Shown here piece after piece: positions 8,233 through 16,887 of a stretch of DNA of 64,000 bases (the stretch's first letter is position 1; each line of letters starts with the position of its first letter). The translations under genes and the position numbers were made by a program. Source of the DNA: Chryseobacterium sp. S0630. Lineage in GTDB: Bacteria; Bacteroidota; Bacteroidia; Flavobacteriales; Weeksellaceae. The notes below the pieces were generated by a model. The model ran no database searches and had not been told where the DNA came from. It saw nothing but the letters and a program-made list of their open reading frames with translations. Location of the stretch: assembly GCF_024158915.1 (NCBI RefSeq), contig NZ_JAMZGF010000021.1, positions 1-64,000 on the forward strand, written 5' to 3'.

Positions 8233-9236
8233 TATGGTGCCTGGATTTTTGCTAAAATTCTATTGATAATTTCCTCAGTTGTGATCTCTTCTGCTTCTGC
8301 TTCAAAGGTTAAGCCCATTCTGTGTCTCAATACATCTTTTGCCAATGCTTTTACATCTTCCGGAATGACAAATGCTCTTCCTTTTAAGAATGCATAAGCT
8401 CTTGAAGCAATAGCAAGGTTAATGGACGCTCTTGGAGAAGCTCCGAAGCTGATATAATTTTTAAGCTCGGAAAGTCCGTAGTTTTCAGGATAACGTGTTG
8501 CAAACACCATATCCAGGATATATTTTTCAATTTTCTCGTCGAGATAAATCTGATTGATCAGTTCTTTTGCATCTACAATATCCTGAAGGGAGATGACAGG
8601 TTTTACCGTTGGTTGATGCGAAGTTGAAACCATTCTCATCACCTGTCTTTCATCCTCAAAAGCAGGATAATCTATGGTACATTTCAGCATGAAACGGTCG
8701 CTCTGTGCTTCAGGCAGCAAGTAAGTTCCTTCCTGATCAATTGGGTTTTGTGTTGCCAATACCAGGAACGGCTTTGGAAGCTTCATGGTTTCATCACCAA
8801 TCGTCACCTGTTTTTCCTGCATAACTTCCAGAAGCGCTGATTGCACTTTTGCTGGTGCACGGTTGATCTCATCCGCCAGAACAAAGTTCGCAAATACGGG
8901 TCCTTTTTTTATAGAGAAATCATTGTCTTTGATATTATAAATCATAGTTCCCACGACGTCTGCAGGAAGCAAATCCGGTGTAAACTGAATCCTTGAGAAA
9001 TCTCCATGAACAGCATCTGCCAGTGTTTTTATCGCTAAGGTTTTAGCCAGCCCGGGTACTCCTTCAAGAAGAACGTGTCCATTTCCTAAAAGCCCTACCA
9101 AAAGACGGTCTACCATGTATTCCTGTCCAATAATAACTTTGTTGATTTCCTGTCTCAGAAGAGAAAATAAGTAGTTTTTTTCTTTTACTTTTTCCGTCAA
9201 TTGGCGGATATCTTCAGCTTGATATATCTCTGACAT
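8232..9236 (-). CDS. moxR: MoxR family AAA+ ATPase
   Basis: A 334-residue MoxR-type AAA+ ATPase. Walker A is GNGHVLLEGVPGLAKT (about 50-65), Walker B is FVLADEINRAPAKVQ, and sensor 1 is LVLATQNPIDQEGTY. The C-terminal lid includes ISFGASPRASINL. MoxR proteins act as chaperone-like remodelling factors for VWA-domain partners, here probably DUF58, BatA and BatB. The ATG at 9236 (MSEIYQAEDIRQL) fits family starts better than the TTG-initiated 349-residue form. It is the first gene of the operon; the 278-bp gap before the next upstream gene should hold the promoter, but I see no clear TAnnTTTG. Confidence 0.92.
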   Translation of the reverse strand: MSEIYQAEDIRQLTEKVKEKNYLFSLLRQEINKVIIGQEYMVDRLLVGLLGNGHVLLEGVPGLAKTLAIKTLADAVHGDFSRIQFTPDLLPADVVGTMIYNIKDNDFSIKKGPVFANFVLADEINRAPAKVQSALLEVMQEKQVTIGDETMKLPKPFLVLATQNPIDQEGTYLLPEAQSDRFMLKCTIDYPAFEDERQVMRMVSTSHQPTVKPVISLQDIVDAKELINQIYLDEKIEKYILDMVFATRYPENYGLSELKNYISFGASPRASINLAIASRAYAFLKGRAFVIPEDVKALAKDVLRHRMGLTFEAEAEEITTEEIINRILAKIQAP

Positions 9237-9514
9237 AGCTTGATTTAAAATAAGTGGTAAATTTCTGATAAATACTTGCATTAATCAACATAATAAATGC
9301 CATTTTTGAGTTAAAGTTTGTTAAAAATCCGGGATTGACAAGATATTTAAAGCTATAACGCTGAATTTCTTATGTATAAACAAATTCAAAAATTCAAATT
9401 ACAGCAAGCCATATCTCTATTTTCACCACCATTCACAAAAAATGTCACAAAATCACTTTTGCAACATTTCAATTTAACATCTTAATTTTTAATCGAAAAC
9501 TTGATTATTTATTT

Positions 9515-10822
9515 TTAAAGCTTAGTTATTGTAATAGTAAATATATTTTCAGGAGCATCAGTAGTATCTTCATAAGCTCCGACATTTATAAAATATTCTG
9601 TTCCGGATACTGTGCTAATGGTAAGCGTTTCCGCAGCACCTCCGCCACCATTGTCTACAGTTCCTGTACATGACAAATTACTACAGCTGCCACTATATAC
9701 ACCTATCTGCGGATCATAACTACTGCCAGAAGGCATTGTCGCTTTAATAGTATACTGACTTCCATCACCGGTAAACTTAAACCAGGTACCATCATTCATT
9801 CCTGTGTCTCCGTTACTTGTACATACACTTATATTTCCGGCATTATTAGTGGTAGATACCGCATCATTCTGAGTATAACTGTAAGGAAATACCGAAACCT
9901 GTAATGCTCCTGTACATGCATCATTGACAGGTATTGGAGGTACGGTTTTAAAAATAATTTCTGAACATCCTGAGGATTCTGTATTTCCTGAAACTGATGT
10001 CACTTTCAAATAGTAAGTGGTTCCGGGAGCAAGAGCCGCAGAGGGTGAAAAACTATTTCCGGACACTGTTTGCTGATTAATAATATCAGTACTTCCGGAA
10101 CTTGTTCCCAATGAAACTTTATAGGAGGTAGCACCAGAAACCGGAAGCCAGTTGAAATTAGGCAACAAAGAGACATTCTGAGCATTATTTACCGGATAAA
10201 CAACAAAAGGACATGCAGGAGCTGCACTTGGTGTAAGACCGGAAATTGTAACTGACGATTTATAATCCGCTCTAATGCCTCCAGGAGGAGATGCAATATC
10301 CACTACTGCACGGTCTCCTTTATAATACAGGGTAGAATATGGGATATGTGGATACACATGAAAAGCTTCATCAAAATTATTAATATCCATATTCGGAGAG
10401 TTCTCTTTTGCCGCAACAACCAGATTATCAGCATTATTATACGCAAACGGTGTAGTAAAAACAATTTCAACCTTATTATTATTTTTGGTAACAGCTCCTG
10501 TAAATACCTGCGTCAACTGTGCAGCAGGAATCCAGTCTGTACCGGAAGAAAAAGCAGTTTTTGAAGTATGACCAAGGTATACCGTCCAGTTTGAAGATTC
10601 AGTAATTACGGAGGAAGGATCCACATAAAATGTGAGACCTGTAATATTACCTGCCGTGTTGGCATTTAATTCCTGTTTAGGATATATCTGCTGTACATAA
10701 GAATAGGAAAAAAAACTACTTATAGGAGCTACACCAATACTTGGACTTCCAATATTGATATTGATTTGAGCATTTAATCCTGTAACAATAAAAAATAAAG
10801 CTAAAAGTAAAATTCTTTTCAT
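9515..10822 (-). CDS. Secreted protein with fibronectin-type-III-like and PPC-like domains
   Basis: A 435-residue protein with a clean signal peptide (MKRILLLALFFIVTGLNAQ); a longer upstream reading frame exists, but the ATG at 10822 gives the export signal. Residues about 20-200 form a beta-rich region, about 205-300 an Fn3-like domain (NFNWLPVSGATSYKVSLGTS), and about 305-435 a domain starting NDACTGA that resembles PPC-like beta-sandwiches. No C-terminal T9SS sorting signal is seen. It is likely a surface or extracellular binding protein of unknown ligand, divergently transcribed from the PNGase F-like gene. Confidence 0.7.
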   Translation of the reverse strand: MKRILLLALFFIVTGLNAQININIGSPSIGVAPISSFFSYSYVQQIYPKQELNANTAGNITGLTFYVDPSSVITESSNWTVYLGHTSKTAFSSGTDWIPAAQLTQVFTGAVTKNNNKVEIVFTTPFAYNNADNLVVAAKENSPNMDINNFDEAFHVYPHIPYSTLYYKGDRAVVDIASPPGGIRADYKSSVTISGLTPSAAPACPFVVYPVNNAQNVSLLPNFNWLPVSGATSYKVSLGTSSGSTDIINQQTVSGNSFSPSAALAPGTTYYLKVTSVSGNTESSGCSEIIFKTVPPIPVNDACTGALQVSVFPYSYTQNDAVSTTNNAGNISVCTSNGDTGMNDGTWFKFTGDGSQYTIKATMPSGSSYDPQIGVYSGSCSNLSCTGTVDNGGGGAAETLTISTVSGTEYFINVGAYEDTTDAPENIFTITITKL

Positions 10823-11059
10823 TATTAATAACATTAATCTGGAATATCTTGCTAATTTAACAATAAATACTTTGATTATAGTAATAAAAAAAAACATTTG
10901 ATAACAGTATTCAATACTAAGAAAAGAATTAGACAAAAACACACTCTACAATCAAAACAATACACATTTAATAACAAAACACGCCAAAATAACAAAAACA
11001 AAAGAAATTAAAAGTAATTTTGATACACATTTCATATATTTACACTAAACATCAATTCC

Positions 11060-12394
11060 ATGTATAAAAAGCTATTCTTTTTCAGTTTTCTCATTACCCA
11101 TCTCATTTTCGCCCAAACGACAATGACTAATATAATTTCAGATGCAGTGTACTACGATGGCTATGCTGCTATGGTATCCAACCCTGTTCCTGCCGGTTTG
11201 ACCCGACTTACTAATGCCAGGTATACAAGAAAACTCACTGATGCAGAATTAGATGCTTTTAAAGCCAAAATTGCGATGCGTGTAACCATTGCCCCTTTGT
11301 GTGATAATTATGACCGCCTTGGAGAAGTCTTTTTGACCATGGTTCCTAAAAATCAGTCTACTTATACCATTAATGACCCTAATGTCAAAAGAATAGAAGT
11401 TGGCAGATACATTACTCCTTTCATGAATAAAAACAGAACTCCTTCTGAAGTTCCTTACACCTATAATGTCAGCAATTTGTACAATATATTTCATGATACA
11501 GCATTGCGTAGCATGTATGACCTCTATATGGAACTGGATGTTTTTGGGGTTCCTTACGCAGCACAAACCCAGGTTGCAGGCTGTGCAAACAGAATTGATG
11601 TTTTTTCGGGAACTCTTACCTTTTTCTCAACGGATACAGGAGCCACTCCTACCGACAGCAACACTATCATACCCATATTAAGTTATAGCACCCTTAATAA
11701 CTATAACAACACTGATGTTACCGGAGAAACTGTTAGAATTGTTACTTTTAATCTACCAAACCCTGTTACCGATGCCCGTTTCTTTGTAATTTCTACTCCT
11801 CATGGTGCCAACAGTGGTGGTGAAGAATATATCAGAAGACAAAACTATACTTATATAGATGATGTACAGGTACTCACCTATACTCCGGGAGGTATTTCAT
11901 GTGAACCGTACCGTGTATACAACACTCAAGGAAACGGAATCTATGGAGCCACCCCTAAAACTTTTGCAGACTGGACTTCATGGAATAACTGGTGTCCCGG
12001 AAATTCTGTTCCTATCAGAGAATTTACATTACCTAACTTAACGGCAGGTAACCATACTTTGAAACATACAATTCCAACAGCAGTTTTCAACCAACAGCAG
12101 GGATATGTTATGTTATCAGTTTATATGCAGGGGAAAAGCAATACCACTTTGAATATAAAAGAGATCAAAACAGTAGATGTAAATATCTACCCCAACCCTA
12201 CTGCTGACTTGGTGAACATAAAATCAAAAGTAGATGTCAGCTCAATAAGCCTTTTCAATATAGAAGGAAGAAAACTTTCTGAAACTTATAAAGAAAACAG
12301 CATAGATCTTTCTCCATACACCACAGGAGTTTACTTTTTACATATTGTTTTAAAAGACGGAACCACCTTCAAACACAAAATCATAAAGAAATAA
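11060..12394 (+). CDS. PNGase F-like secreted protein with T9SS sorting domain
   Basis: A 444-residue exported protein. Signal peptide at residues 1-19. The body (about 60-365) resembles the two jelly-roll domains of peptide-N-glycosidase F, with GRYITPF, a HGANSGGEEY segment and a WNNWCPGNSVPIRE segment like the WCPG region of Elizabethkingia PNGase F. Residues about 370-444 (VNIYPNPTADLV ... GVYFLHI) are a type A T9SS C-terminal sorting domain, so the protein is probably secreted or surface-attached. Deglycosylation of N-linked glycoproteins is a family-level inference; similarity is distant and catalytic residues were not verified. Confidence 0.7.
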   Translation: MYKKLFFFSFLITHLIFAQTTMTNIISDAVYYDGYAAMVSNPVPAGLTRLTNARYTRKLTDAELDAFKAKIAMRVTIAPLCDNYDRLGEVFLTMVPKNQSTYTINDPNVKRIEVGRYITPFMNKNRTPSEVPYTYNVSNLYNIFHDTALRSMYDLYMELDVFGVPYAAQTQVAGCANRIDVFSGTLTFFSTDTGATPTDSNTIIPILSYSTLNNYNNTDVTGETVRIVTFNLPNPVTDARFFVISTPHGANSGGEEYIRRQNYTYIDDVQVLTYTPGGISCEPYRVYNTQGNGIYGATPKTFADWTSWNNWCPGNSVPIREFTLPNLTAGNHTLKHTIPTAVFNQQQGYVMLSVYMQGKSNTTLNIKEIKTVDVNIYPNPTADLVNIKSKVDVSSISLFNIEGRKLSETYKENSIDLSPYTTGVYFLHIVLKDGTTFKHKIIKK

Positions 12395-12423
12395 CTACAA
12401 GTAAACGTTTTAAACAGAATAAT

Positions 12424-12459
12424 AAAACCCTCTCTGAAACTTTCCTCAGGAGGGTTTTT
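12424..12459 (+). terminator. Terminator after the PNGase F-like gene
   Basis: An AAAACCCTC...GAGGGTTTT stem extended by CTGA/TCAG, ending in a TTTTT run, lies 30 bp after the stop at 12394. Confidence 0.8.
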
Positions 12460-12590
12460 ATATTAACCATCATACACAACTCAATATAAAAGCATTCCGA
12501 TTTCGATAAAAATCTGTCAAAAAATAACCTTAATTCACTCTTTTTTTCAATAGTTAAAAAATTTTAACTTTAATCCTCTACGCAAAAAAA

Positions 12591-12621
12591 TTGTCATTTC
12601 CAGTTTATTAAACTATTTTTG
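12591..12621 (+). promoter_or_regulatory. Promoter of the dinB-like gene
   Basis: TTG at 12591-12593, a 20-bp spacer and TATTTTTG at 12614-12621 fit the Bacteroidetes -33/-7 consensus. The start codon is 20 bp further on at 12642. Confidence 0.55.
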
Positions 12622-12641
12622 GTGATTAAAAATTTTGCAAA

Positions 12642-13112
12642 ATGAATTATCATTTTCAAGCACACAGACAAGTAAGAAAGAACCTTTTAGATATCCTTCA
12701 GAATACATCTCATGAAGATTTGATTCTGATTCCGGATGGTTTCAACAACAATATTTACTGGAATATTGCACATACCGTTGCTACACAGCAACTATTGCAC
12801 TATTACCTGAGCGGAAATCCGTTCCGTATCGACAAATATTGGATTGAAACTTACAAGAAAGGAACTTTACCCAACTTAGATGTTCAGAAATCTGAAGTGG
12901 AAGATTTAGAATTTTTGCTTACAGAAACTTCAAAGATTTTAATGAAGGATTATGACAGTGATTTCTTCTCAGATTACACTCCTTACACCACAAGTTTCGG
13001 AATGGATCTGAAAAGCATCCAGGATGCCATTATCTTTAACAATATGCACGAAAGTCTTCACTACGGATATGTGATGGCACAGAAAAGAGCAATTTTAGGA
13101 GAGAAGTACTAG
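12642..13112 (+). CDS. DinB family protein (putative metal-dependent enzyme)
   Basis: A 156-residue DinB/YfiT-like four-helix protein. The expected metal-binding His positions appear as WNIAHTVATQQL (about residues 46-57) and NNMHESLHYGYVMAQKR (about 130-147). Many members of this superfamily are thiol transferases using bacillithiol or mycothiol, and a YpdA-type reductase lies further along in this window; a link is only inference. It has its own promoter. Directly after its stop codon a heptamer-repeat array begins. Confidence 0.82.
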   Translation: MNYHFQAHRQVRKNLLDILQNTSHEDLILIPDGFNNNIYWNIAHTVATQQLLHYYLSGNPFRIDKYWIETYKKGTLPNLDVQKSEVEDLEFLLTETSKILMKDYDSDFFSDYTPYTTSFGMDLKSIQDAIIFNNMHESLHYGYVMAQKRAILGEKY

Positions 13113-13161
13113 ATTCAAGGTTTAAGGTTCAAGGTTCAAGGTTTAAGGTTCAAAGTTTAAG
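13113..13161. repeat. 7-bp periodic array, left flank of the S23-like ORF
   Basis: Seven heptamers in phase: ATTCAAG, GTTTAAG, GTTCAAG, GTTCAAG, GTTTAAG, GTTCAAA, GTTTAAG. The first unit begins at the base after the dinB-like stop codon, and the array ends 3 bp before the ATG of the four-helix-bundle gene. The units are the reverse complement of those in 13558-13613, so the two arrays could pair across the ORF. Confidence 0.85.
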
Positions 13162-13164
13162 GTT

Positions 13165-13557
13165 ATGGGGACAATTAATAGATTTGAGGATTTAGAGATA
13201 TGGAAGTTATCCCGACATCTTTGTAATGAAATCTATGACATCATAGCATCTACCAACCTAAAGAATAACTTTAAACTCTGTAATCAAATTGATGGATCTT
13301 CAGGCTCAGTAATGGATAATATTGCTGAAGGATTTGAAAGAAACGGGAATAGAGAATTTATACAATTTCTTTCTATTGCGAAAGCTTCCTGTGGAGAAAC
13401 CAGATCACAATTGTATAGGGTTTTTGACAGAAGTTTTATTTCGCAGGAAAAATTTGAAACATTAATTGAGCAGAGTGAAACGTTAAGTAAAAAGATCAGC
13501 TCTTTTATAAAATATTTAAATACAACAGATTTAAAAGGAACAAAGTACAAACCTTAA
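13165..13557 (+). CDS. Four-helix-bundle protein, S23 / 23S rRNA IVS-encoded family
   Basis: A 130-residue protein of the S23/IVP family (four helix bundle, the fold also used by the Avd accessory protein of diversity-generating retroelements). Recognisable blocks are [13 protein letters not shown] at the N-terminus, [18 protein letters not shown] in the middle and [18 protein letters not shown]. In many bacteria this ORF sits in intervening sequences of 23S rRNA genes and its function is unknown. Here it lies between two protein genes and is bracketed by inverted heptamer arrays. No reverse transcriptase or template repeat is nearby. The ATG at 13165 follows the left array directly. Confidence 0.88.
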   Translation: MGTINRFEDLEIWKLSRHLCNEIYDIIASTNLKNNFKLCNQIDGSSGSVMDNIAEGFERNGNREFIQFLSIAKASCGETRSQLYRVFDRSFISQEKFETLIEQSETLSKKISSFIKYLNTTDLKGTKYKP

Positions 13558-13613
13558 ATTCAAAACTTTAAACTTTGAACTTTAAACAATGAACATTGAA
13601 CCTTAAACATAAA
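13558..13613. repeat. 7-bp periodic array, right flank of the S23-like ORF
   Basis: Eight heptamers in phase start at the base after the S23-like stop: ATTCAAA, ACTTTAA, ACTTTGA, ACTTTAA, ACAATGA, ACATTGA, ACCTTAA, ACATAAA. The ACTTTGA and ACTTTAA units are reverse complements of the GTTCAAA-type units of the left array. The rlmB start is 15 bp beyond the end. Confidence 0.82.
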
Positions 13614-13627
13614 ATTTTAACAACTCA

Positions 13628-14377
13628 ATGAAAGACGATTTTATTTTCGGGCTGCGTCCCGTGATTGAAGCAATTGAAGCGGGAAAAACGATTGACAAGA
13701 TCTTTGTGCAAAATGCACTTCAGGGTCCTATTTATGCTGAATTAAAAGCCATTTTAGCGAAAAATAAAATCCGTCCCAACTATGTTCCGGTTGAAAAACT
13801 GAACCGTTTTACAAGAAAAAACCACCAGGGTGTGGTAGCTTTTATTTCGGATGTACCGTTTCATAAAGTGGAGGATATTGTTCCACAATTATTTGAACAG
13901 GGAAAAACACCTTTTCTTTTGATTCTGGACAGACTTACTGATGTAAGAAACTTTGGAGCCATCTGCAGAACAGCAGAATGTGTAGGTGTTGATGCTATAA
14001 TCATTCCAGAAAAGGGTGCAGCTCCTATTAACTCTGATGCGATAAAAACTTCTGCAGGTGCTATTTACAATATTAAAATATGTAAGGAAAATAACCTGGC
14101 TCATGCAGTAGATTTCCTACAGCAAAGCGGAATTTCCGTATATGCAGCCAGTGAAAAAGCTCAGAAATTAATCTATGATGTTAATATGACTGAGCCATGT
14201 GCTATCGTGATGGGAAATGAAGAAACCGGAATTTCTAAAGAAGTATTGCATCATGCTGATGAAAAAATAAAACTTCCTATTGAAGGAAAAACTCAATCCC
14301 TGAATGTTTCTGTAGCATGTGGAGCGATTTTGTATGAAGCGGTAAGACAGAAAATGTCCGTGATACCAAATCCTTAA
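13628..14377 (+). CDS. rlmB: 23S rRNA (guanosine-2'-O-)-methyltransferase RlmB
   Basis: A 249-residue SpoU/TrmH-family enzyme expected to 2'-O-methylate G2251 of 23S rRNA using S-adenosylmethionine. An N-terminal substrate-binding domain (about 1-80, with FIFGLRPVIEAI) precedes the knotted SPOUT domain. Motif 1 is LDRLTDVRNFGAICRTAE, motif 2 is AIVMGNEETGI and motif 3 is LPIEGKTQSLNVSVACGAILYE. All three are intact and the length is normal for RlmB. Four base pairs separate it from the following hydrolase gene, so the two are probably cotranscribed. Confidence 0.92.
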   Translation: MKDDFIFGLRPVIEAIEAGKTIDKIFVQNALQGPIYAELKAILAKNKIRPNYVPVEKLNRFTRKNHQGVVAFISDVPFHKVEDIVPQLFEQGKTPFLLILDRLTDVRNFGAICRTAECVGVDAIIIPEKGAAPINSDAIKTSAGAIYNIKICKENNLAHAVDFLQQSGISVYAASEKAQKLIYDVNMTEPCAIVMGNEETGISKEVLHHADEKIKLPIEGKTQSLNVSVACGAILYEAVRQKMSVIPNP

Positions 14378-14380
14378 ACC

Positions 14381-15499
14381 ATGAAAATACAATCACTTTT
14401 ACCATTATTTTTTGTCCCGTTAGCTTTTAATGCGCAGACAAAAAAAATAGCAACAGACAACCGTCTTACGACTGATCTTGATAAGATGGTTCAGAAAGAA
14501 GCTCTCGCCTATATGCAGAATCCCGCCCGTGTAGGAATTTCAATAGGCGTTTTTAAAGATGGTAAAAGTTATTTCTATAATTATGGTACAACGGAGATAG
14601 GAAAATCAGAACTTCCAACCTCCCAAAGTTTATACGAGATTGCATCCATCACCAAAACCTTTACCGGAACACTTCTGGCTCATGCTTTAGTAGACGGCAA
14701 AATTAAAATGGATGATGATATCCGGAAATATATTGGAAATTATCCTAATCTTGAATTTGAAAAGCACCCGATAACGATCGGTAATCTAACCAATCATTCA
14801 TCAGGATTGCCACAGTTTCTGCCGGATCAGTCTGAAACATTCAAAAAACCAATGGACTCTGTTGCTATGGCACTGTCTGATTTTTATAAAAACTATTCAA
14901 AGAAAAACTTTTATGAAGATCTTCATCAGGCCAAAGTGGATTTTGTACCCGGAACAGAGTATAAGTATTCCAATGTAGGAACACAGATTGCCGGAGATGT
15001 CCTTGAAAAAGTATATCATAAAAGCTATGAAAACCTGCTTTCAGAGCATATTACAAAGCCACTGAAAATGAATCATACCATTATTGGTACGAATTCTGCA
15101 CAGCTATTGACTCGTTATAACGAAAAAGGAAAGGTAATGCCCTGAAACTTCACCACAATCTTTGCTCCTGCAGGAGGTATTTTGTCCACTACGGAGGATC
15201 TGGTGAAATACATGCAGTATCATCTGGATGAGAATAATAAATATGTGAAAGCATCCCATACTCCTTTTGTAAAAAGTGAAGGAGATGCTATTGGATTATA
15301 TTGGAGATTGCACACCTATGAAGATGGTACCCAAACCGTTTATCATACAGGAGGTACATTTGGTTTTTCAAGTGTGCTCCAGATTTATCCATCAAAAAAA
15401 ATGGGAGTGGTAGTACTTTCCAATGAATCTGATGGAGAATCTCAGGGGAAGCTGCACGACATCGCAGATAATTTATTAAGAAATAGTAGTAAAAAATAA
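14381..15499 (+). pseudogene. Class C beta-lactamase-family serine hydrolase, interrupted by in-frame TGA
   Basis: One continuous 372-codon frame is cut by a TGA at 15143-15145 and then resumes in the same frame. All three active-site motifs of the class C beta-lactamase / penicillin-binding-protein-like family are present: SITK in ASITKTFTG and YSN in YKYSNVGT before the stop, and HTG in VYHTGGTFG after it. Signal peptide at residues 1-19. Downstream of the TGA the text reads NFTTIFAPAGGILSTTEDL, the expected family sequence. TGG (Trp) to TGA is the simplest single change. It is a nonsense-mutated gene or a sequencing error; the 254-residue product alone would lack the third motif. Confidence 0.85.
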
Positions 15500-15513
15500 A
15501 GTTAAAAAATCAA

Positions 15514-16563
15514 ATGAAGAACATTGCAGCGCTTGCGCTTATATCATCAATAGCCCTTGTATCTTGTAAAAAAGAAACAGCAAAAATAACGAAAGTAGAT
15601 CCTAAAACCGGAAAGACAGTAACTGTAGAAGTTCCTGCTGATTCTGTAGCGAAAGTTGCAGAAAACCCGGCTATCAAAGATTCTGCGGGCGTGATTACAC
15701 AGACTTTTAAACTTGAAAAAGGAAAAACATATCCTCTTACCACTTATCAGAGAGATGTAAAAACAATGACAGATCCTCAGGGGAAATCTATCACTGCGAC
15801 AAGTGAGTCTACAGATGAAATGAATTTTGTAGTAGATGACATTAAAGGAAATGTATATGAAATGACTCTTAACCTTGTAGCAAAGAGAAATTCTCAGTCT
15901 GCACAGGGAAAAACGGTAGTGGTAGACACCAAGCTTCCTCTTCCTAAAGAAGATGATCTTAAAATGATCTGGAACGTAAACAAAGCACTTACCGGAAACA
16001 AACTTCAGATGAAGATGGATACAAAAGGGAATGTGATTTCTATTACAGGATTTGATGCTGTTTACACAAAAGTAGGTAATGCAGTAGGTACGCTTATCAA
16101 AGATGCCAATGAAAAAGCAAGCGTAGTAGCAAGTCTTAAACAATCATTCAATGAAAAAGTACTGAAAGATCAGTTCCACAAAAATCTGATGATTATTCCT
16201 AAAAAAGGAGTAAAAATGGGAGAAAAGTGGTCAACTTCTGAAAATGCTGACCCAAGCGGAAGCGTAAAAGTAACATCTAATTATGTACTGAAAAGCCTAG
16301 GGAACGGAGCAGCAGAAATTGCAGTAACGGGAGGTATTCCTAAGAAAACCGAGAAGAAAGCTCAGGGACCTATCACACACAGCCTGAGCAGTGAACTGGT
16401 TCAGAACGGAACCATTAAGTTTGACGAAAGCACAGGATGGATTACCAACCAGAATATCAACGTAAAAACAACTCAGATAGAAACCATTTCAGATGGAAAA
16501 CAATCTCAGTCTATGAAAAGCGTTTCCAATTCTTCGGTAATGGTAAACCCATCTGCTAAATAA
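15514..16563 (+). CDS. Lipoprotein of unknown function (possibly DUF6263-like)
   Basis: A 349-residue predicted lipoprotein: the signal peptide ends at a lipobox around ALVSC, with the Cys near residue 18 followed by KKETAK. The rest is beta-rich with repeated GK-type turns and no transmembrane segment. It follows the hydrolase by 14 bp on the same strand. The resemblance to DUF6263-type Bacteroidetes lipoproteins is tentative and no function can be assigned. A hairpin lies just behind it. Confidence 0.72.
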   Translation: MKNIAALALISSIALVSCKKETAKITKVDPKTGKTVTVEVPADSVAKVAENPAIKDSAGVITQTFKLEKGKTYPLTTYQRDVKTMTDPQGKSITATSESTDEMNFVVDDIKGNVYEMTLNLVAKRNSQSAQGKTVVVDTKLPLPKEDDLKMIWNVNKALTGNKLQMKMDTKGNVISITGFDAVYTKVGNAVGTLIKDANEKASVVASLKQSFNEKVLKDQFHKNLMIIPKKGVKMGEKWSTSENADPSGSVKVTSNYVLKSLGNGAAEIAVTGGIPKKTEKKAQGPITHSLSSELVQNGTIKFDESTGWITNQNINVKTTQIETISDGKQSQSMKSVSNSSVMVNPSAK

Positions 16564-16575
16564 CTGAAGTAAACA

Positions 16576-16613
16576 TTCAGGGTTTACAATATACTTTAAA
16601 CCCTGAACTTTAA
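16576..16613 (+). repeat. Hairpin built from heptamer units
   Basis: TTCAGGGTTTA (16576-16586) and TAAACCCTGAA (16597-16607) are perfect inverted repeats around a 10-nt loop. The right side reads as ACTTTAA, ACCCTGA, ACTTTAA in 7-bp phase (16593-16613), the same words as in the array at 13558. A T-rich stretch follows, so it may also act as a weak terminator. It lies 12 bp after the lipoprotein stop. Confidence 0.55.
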
Positions 16614-16625
16614 ATTTTTTAAATT

Positions 16626-16856
16626 ATGAAGTACATTCTTGAGTTAGTACTCTCTGCCATTATTATTTTCTTTGTCTGGAATATTCTGAAAAGAATTTTC
16701 TTTAAGACATTTTACAGCTATCGTTTCAATAATGATAACCAGAATAACAGACAGCAGGACCTACACAACTCGAATAAGAATAACCAACAAAACCTTAAGT
16801 GGGATGCAGAAACTGTAGACTACGAAGAGGTGAAAGAGAGTAAGGACAAAAGGTAA
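16626..16856 (+). CDS. DUF4834-like small membrane protein
   Basis: A 76-residue protein with one N-terminal transmembrane helix (about 5-22), a basic FFKTFYSYRF segment, a polar Asn/Gln-rich linker and an acidic end containing DAETVDYEEV. This plan matches small Bacteroidetes DUF4834 proteins. Function is unknown. It precedes the YfhO gene by 31 bp and is probably cotranscribed with it. Confidence 0.68.
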   Translation: MKYILELVLSAIIIFFVWNILKRIFFKTFYSYRFNNDNQNNRQQDLHNSNKNNQQNLKWDAETVDYEEVKESKDKR

Positions 16857-16887
16857 AAATTCCAAGAAATAAAAGATAATAACCAGC

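Noticed and set aside
13165-13557. Diversity-generating retroelement accessory gene (avd)
   Set aside because: The fold family is shared, but there is no reverse transcriptase, template repeat or variable-repeat target in the window.
13113-13613. CRISPR array
   Set aside because: Units are 7 bp with no unique spacers, and no cas gene is present; the repeats are periodic arrays and not CRISPR.
15547-16143. A 198-codon antisense frame in the lipoprotein gene
   Set aside because: Abundant Cys, Phe and Arg without domain pattern mark it as a shadow of the real gene.
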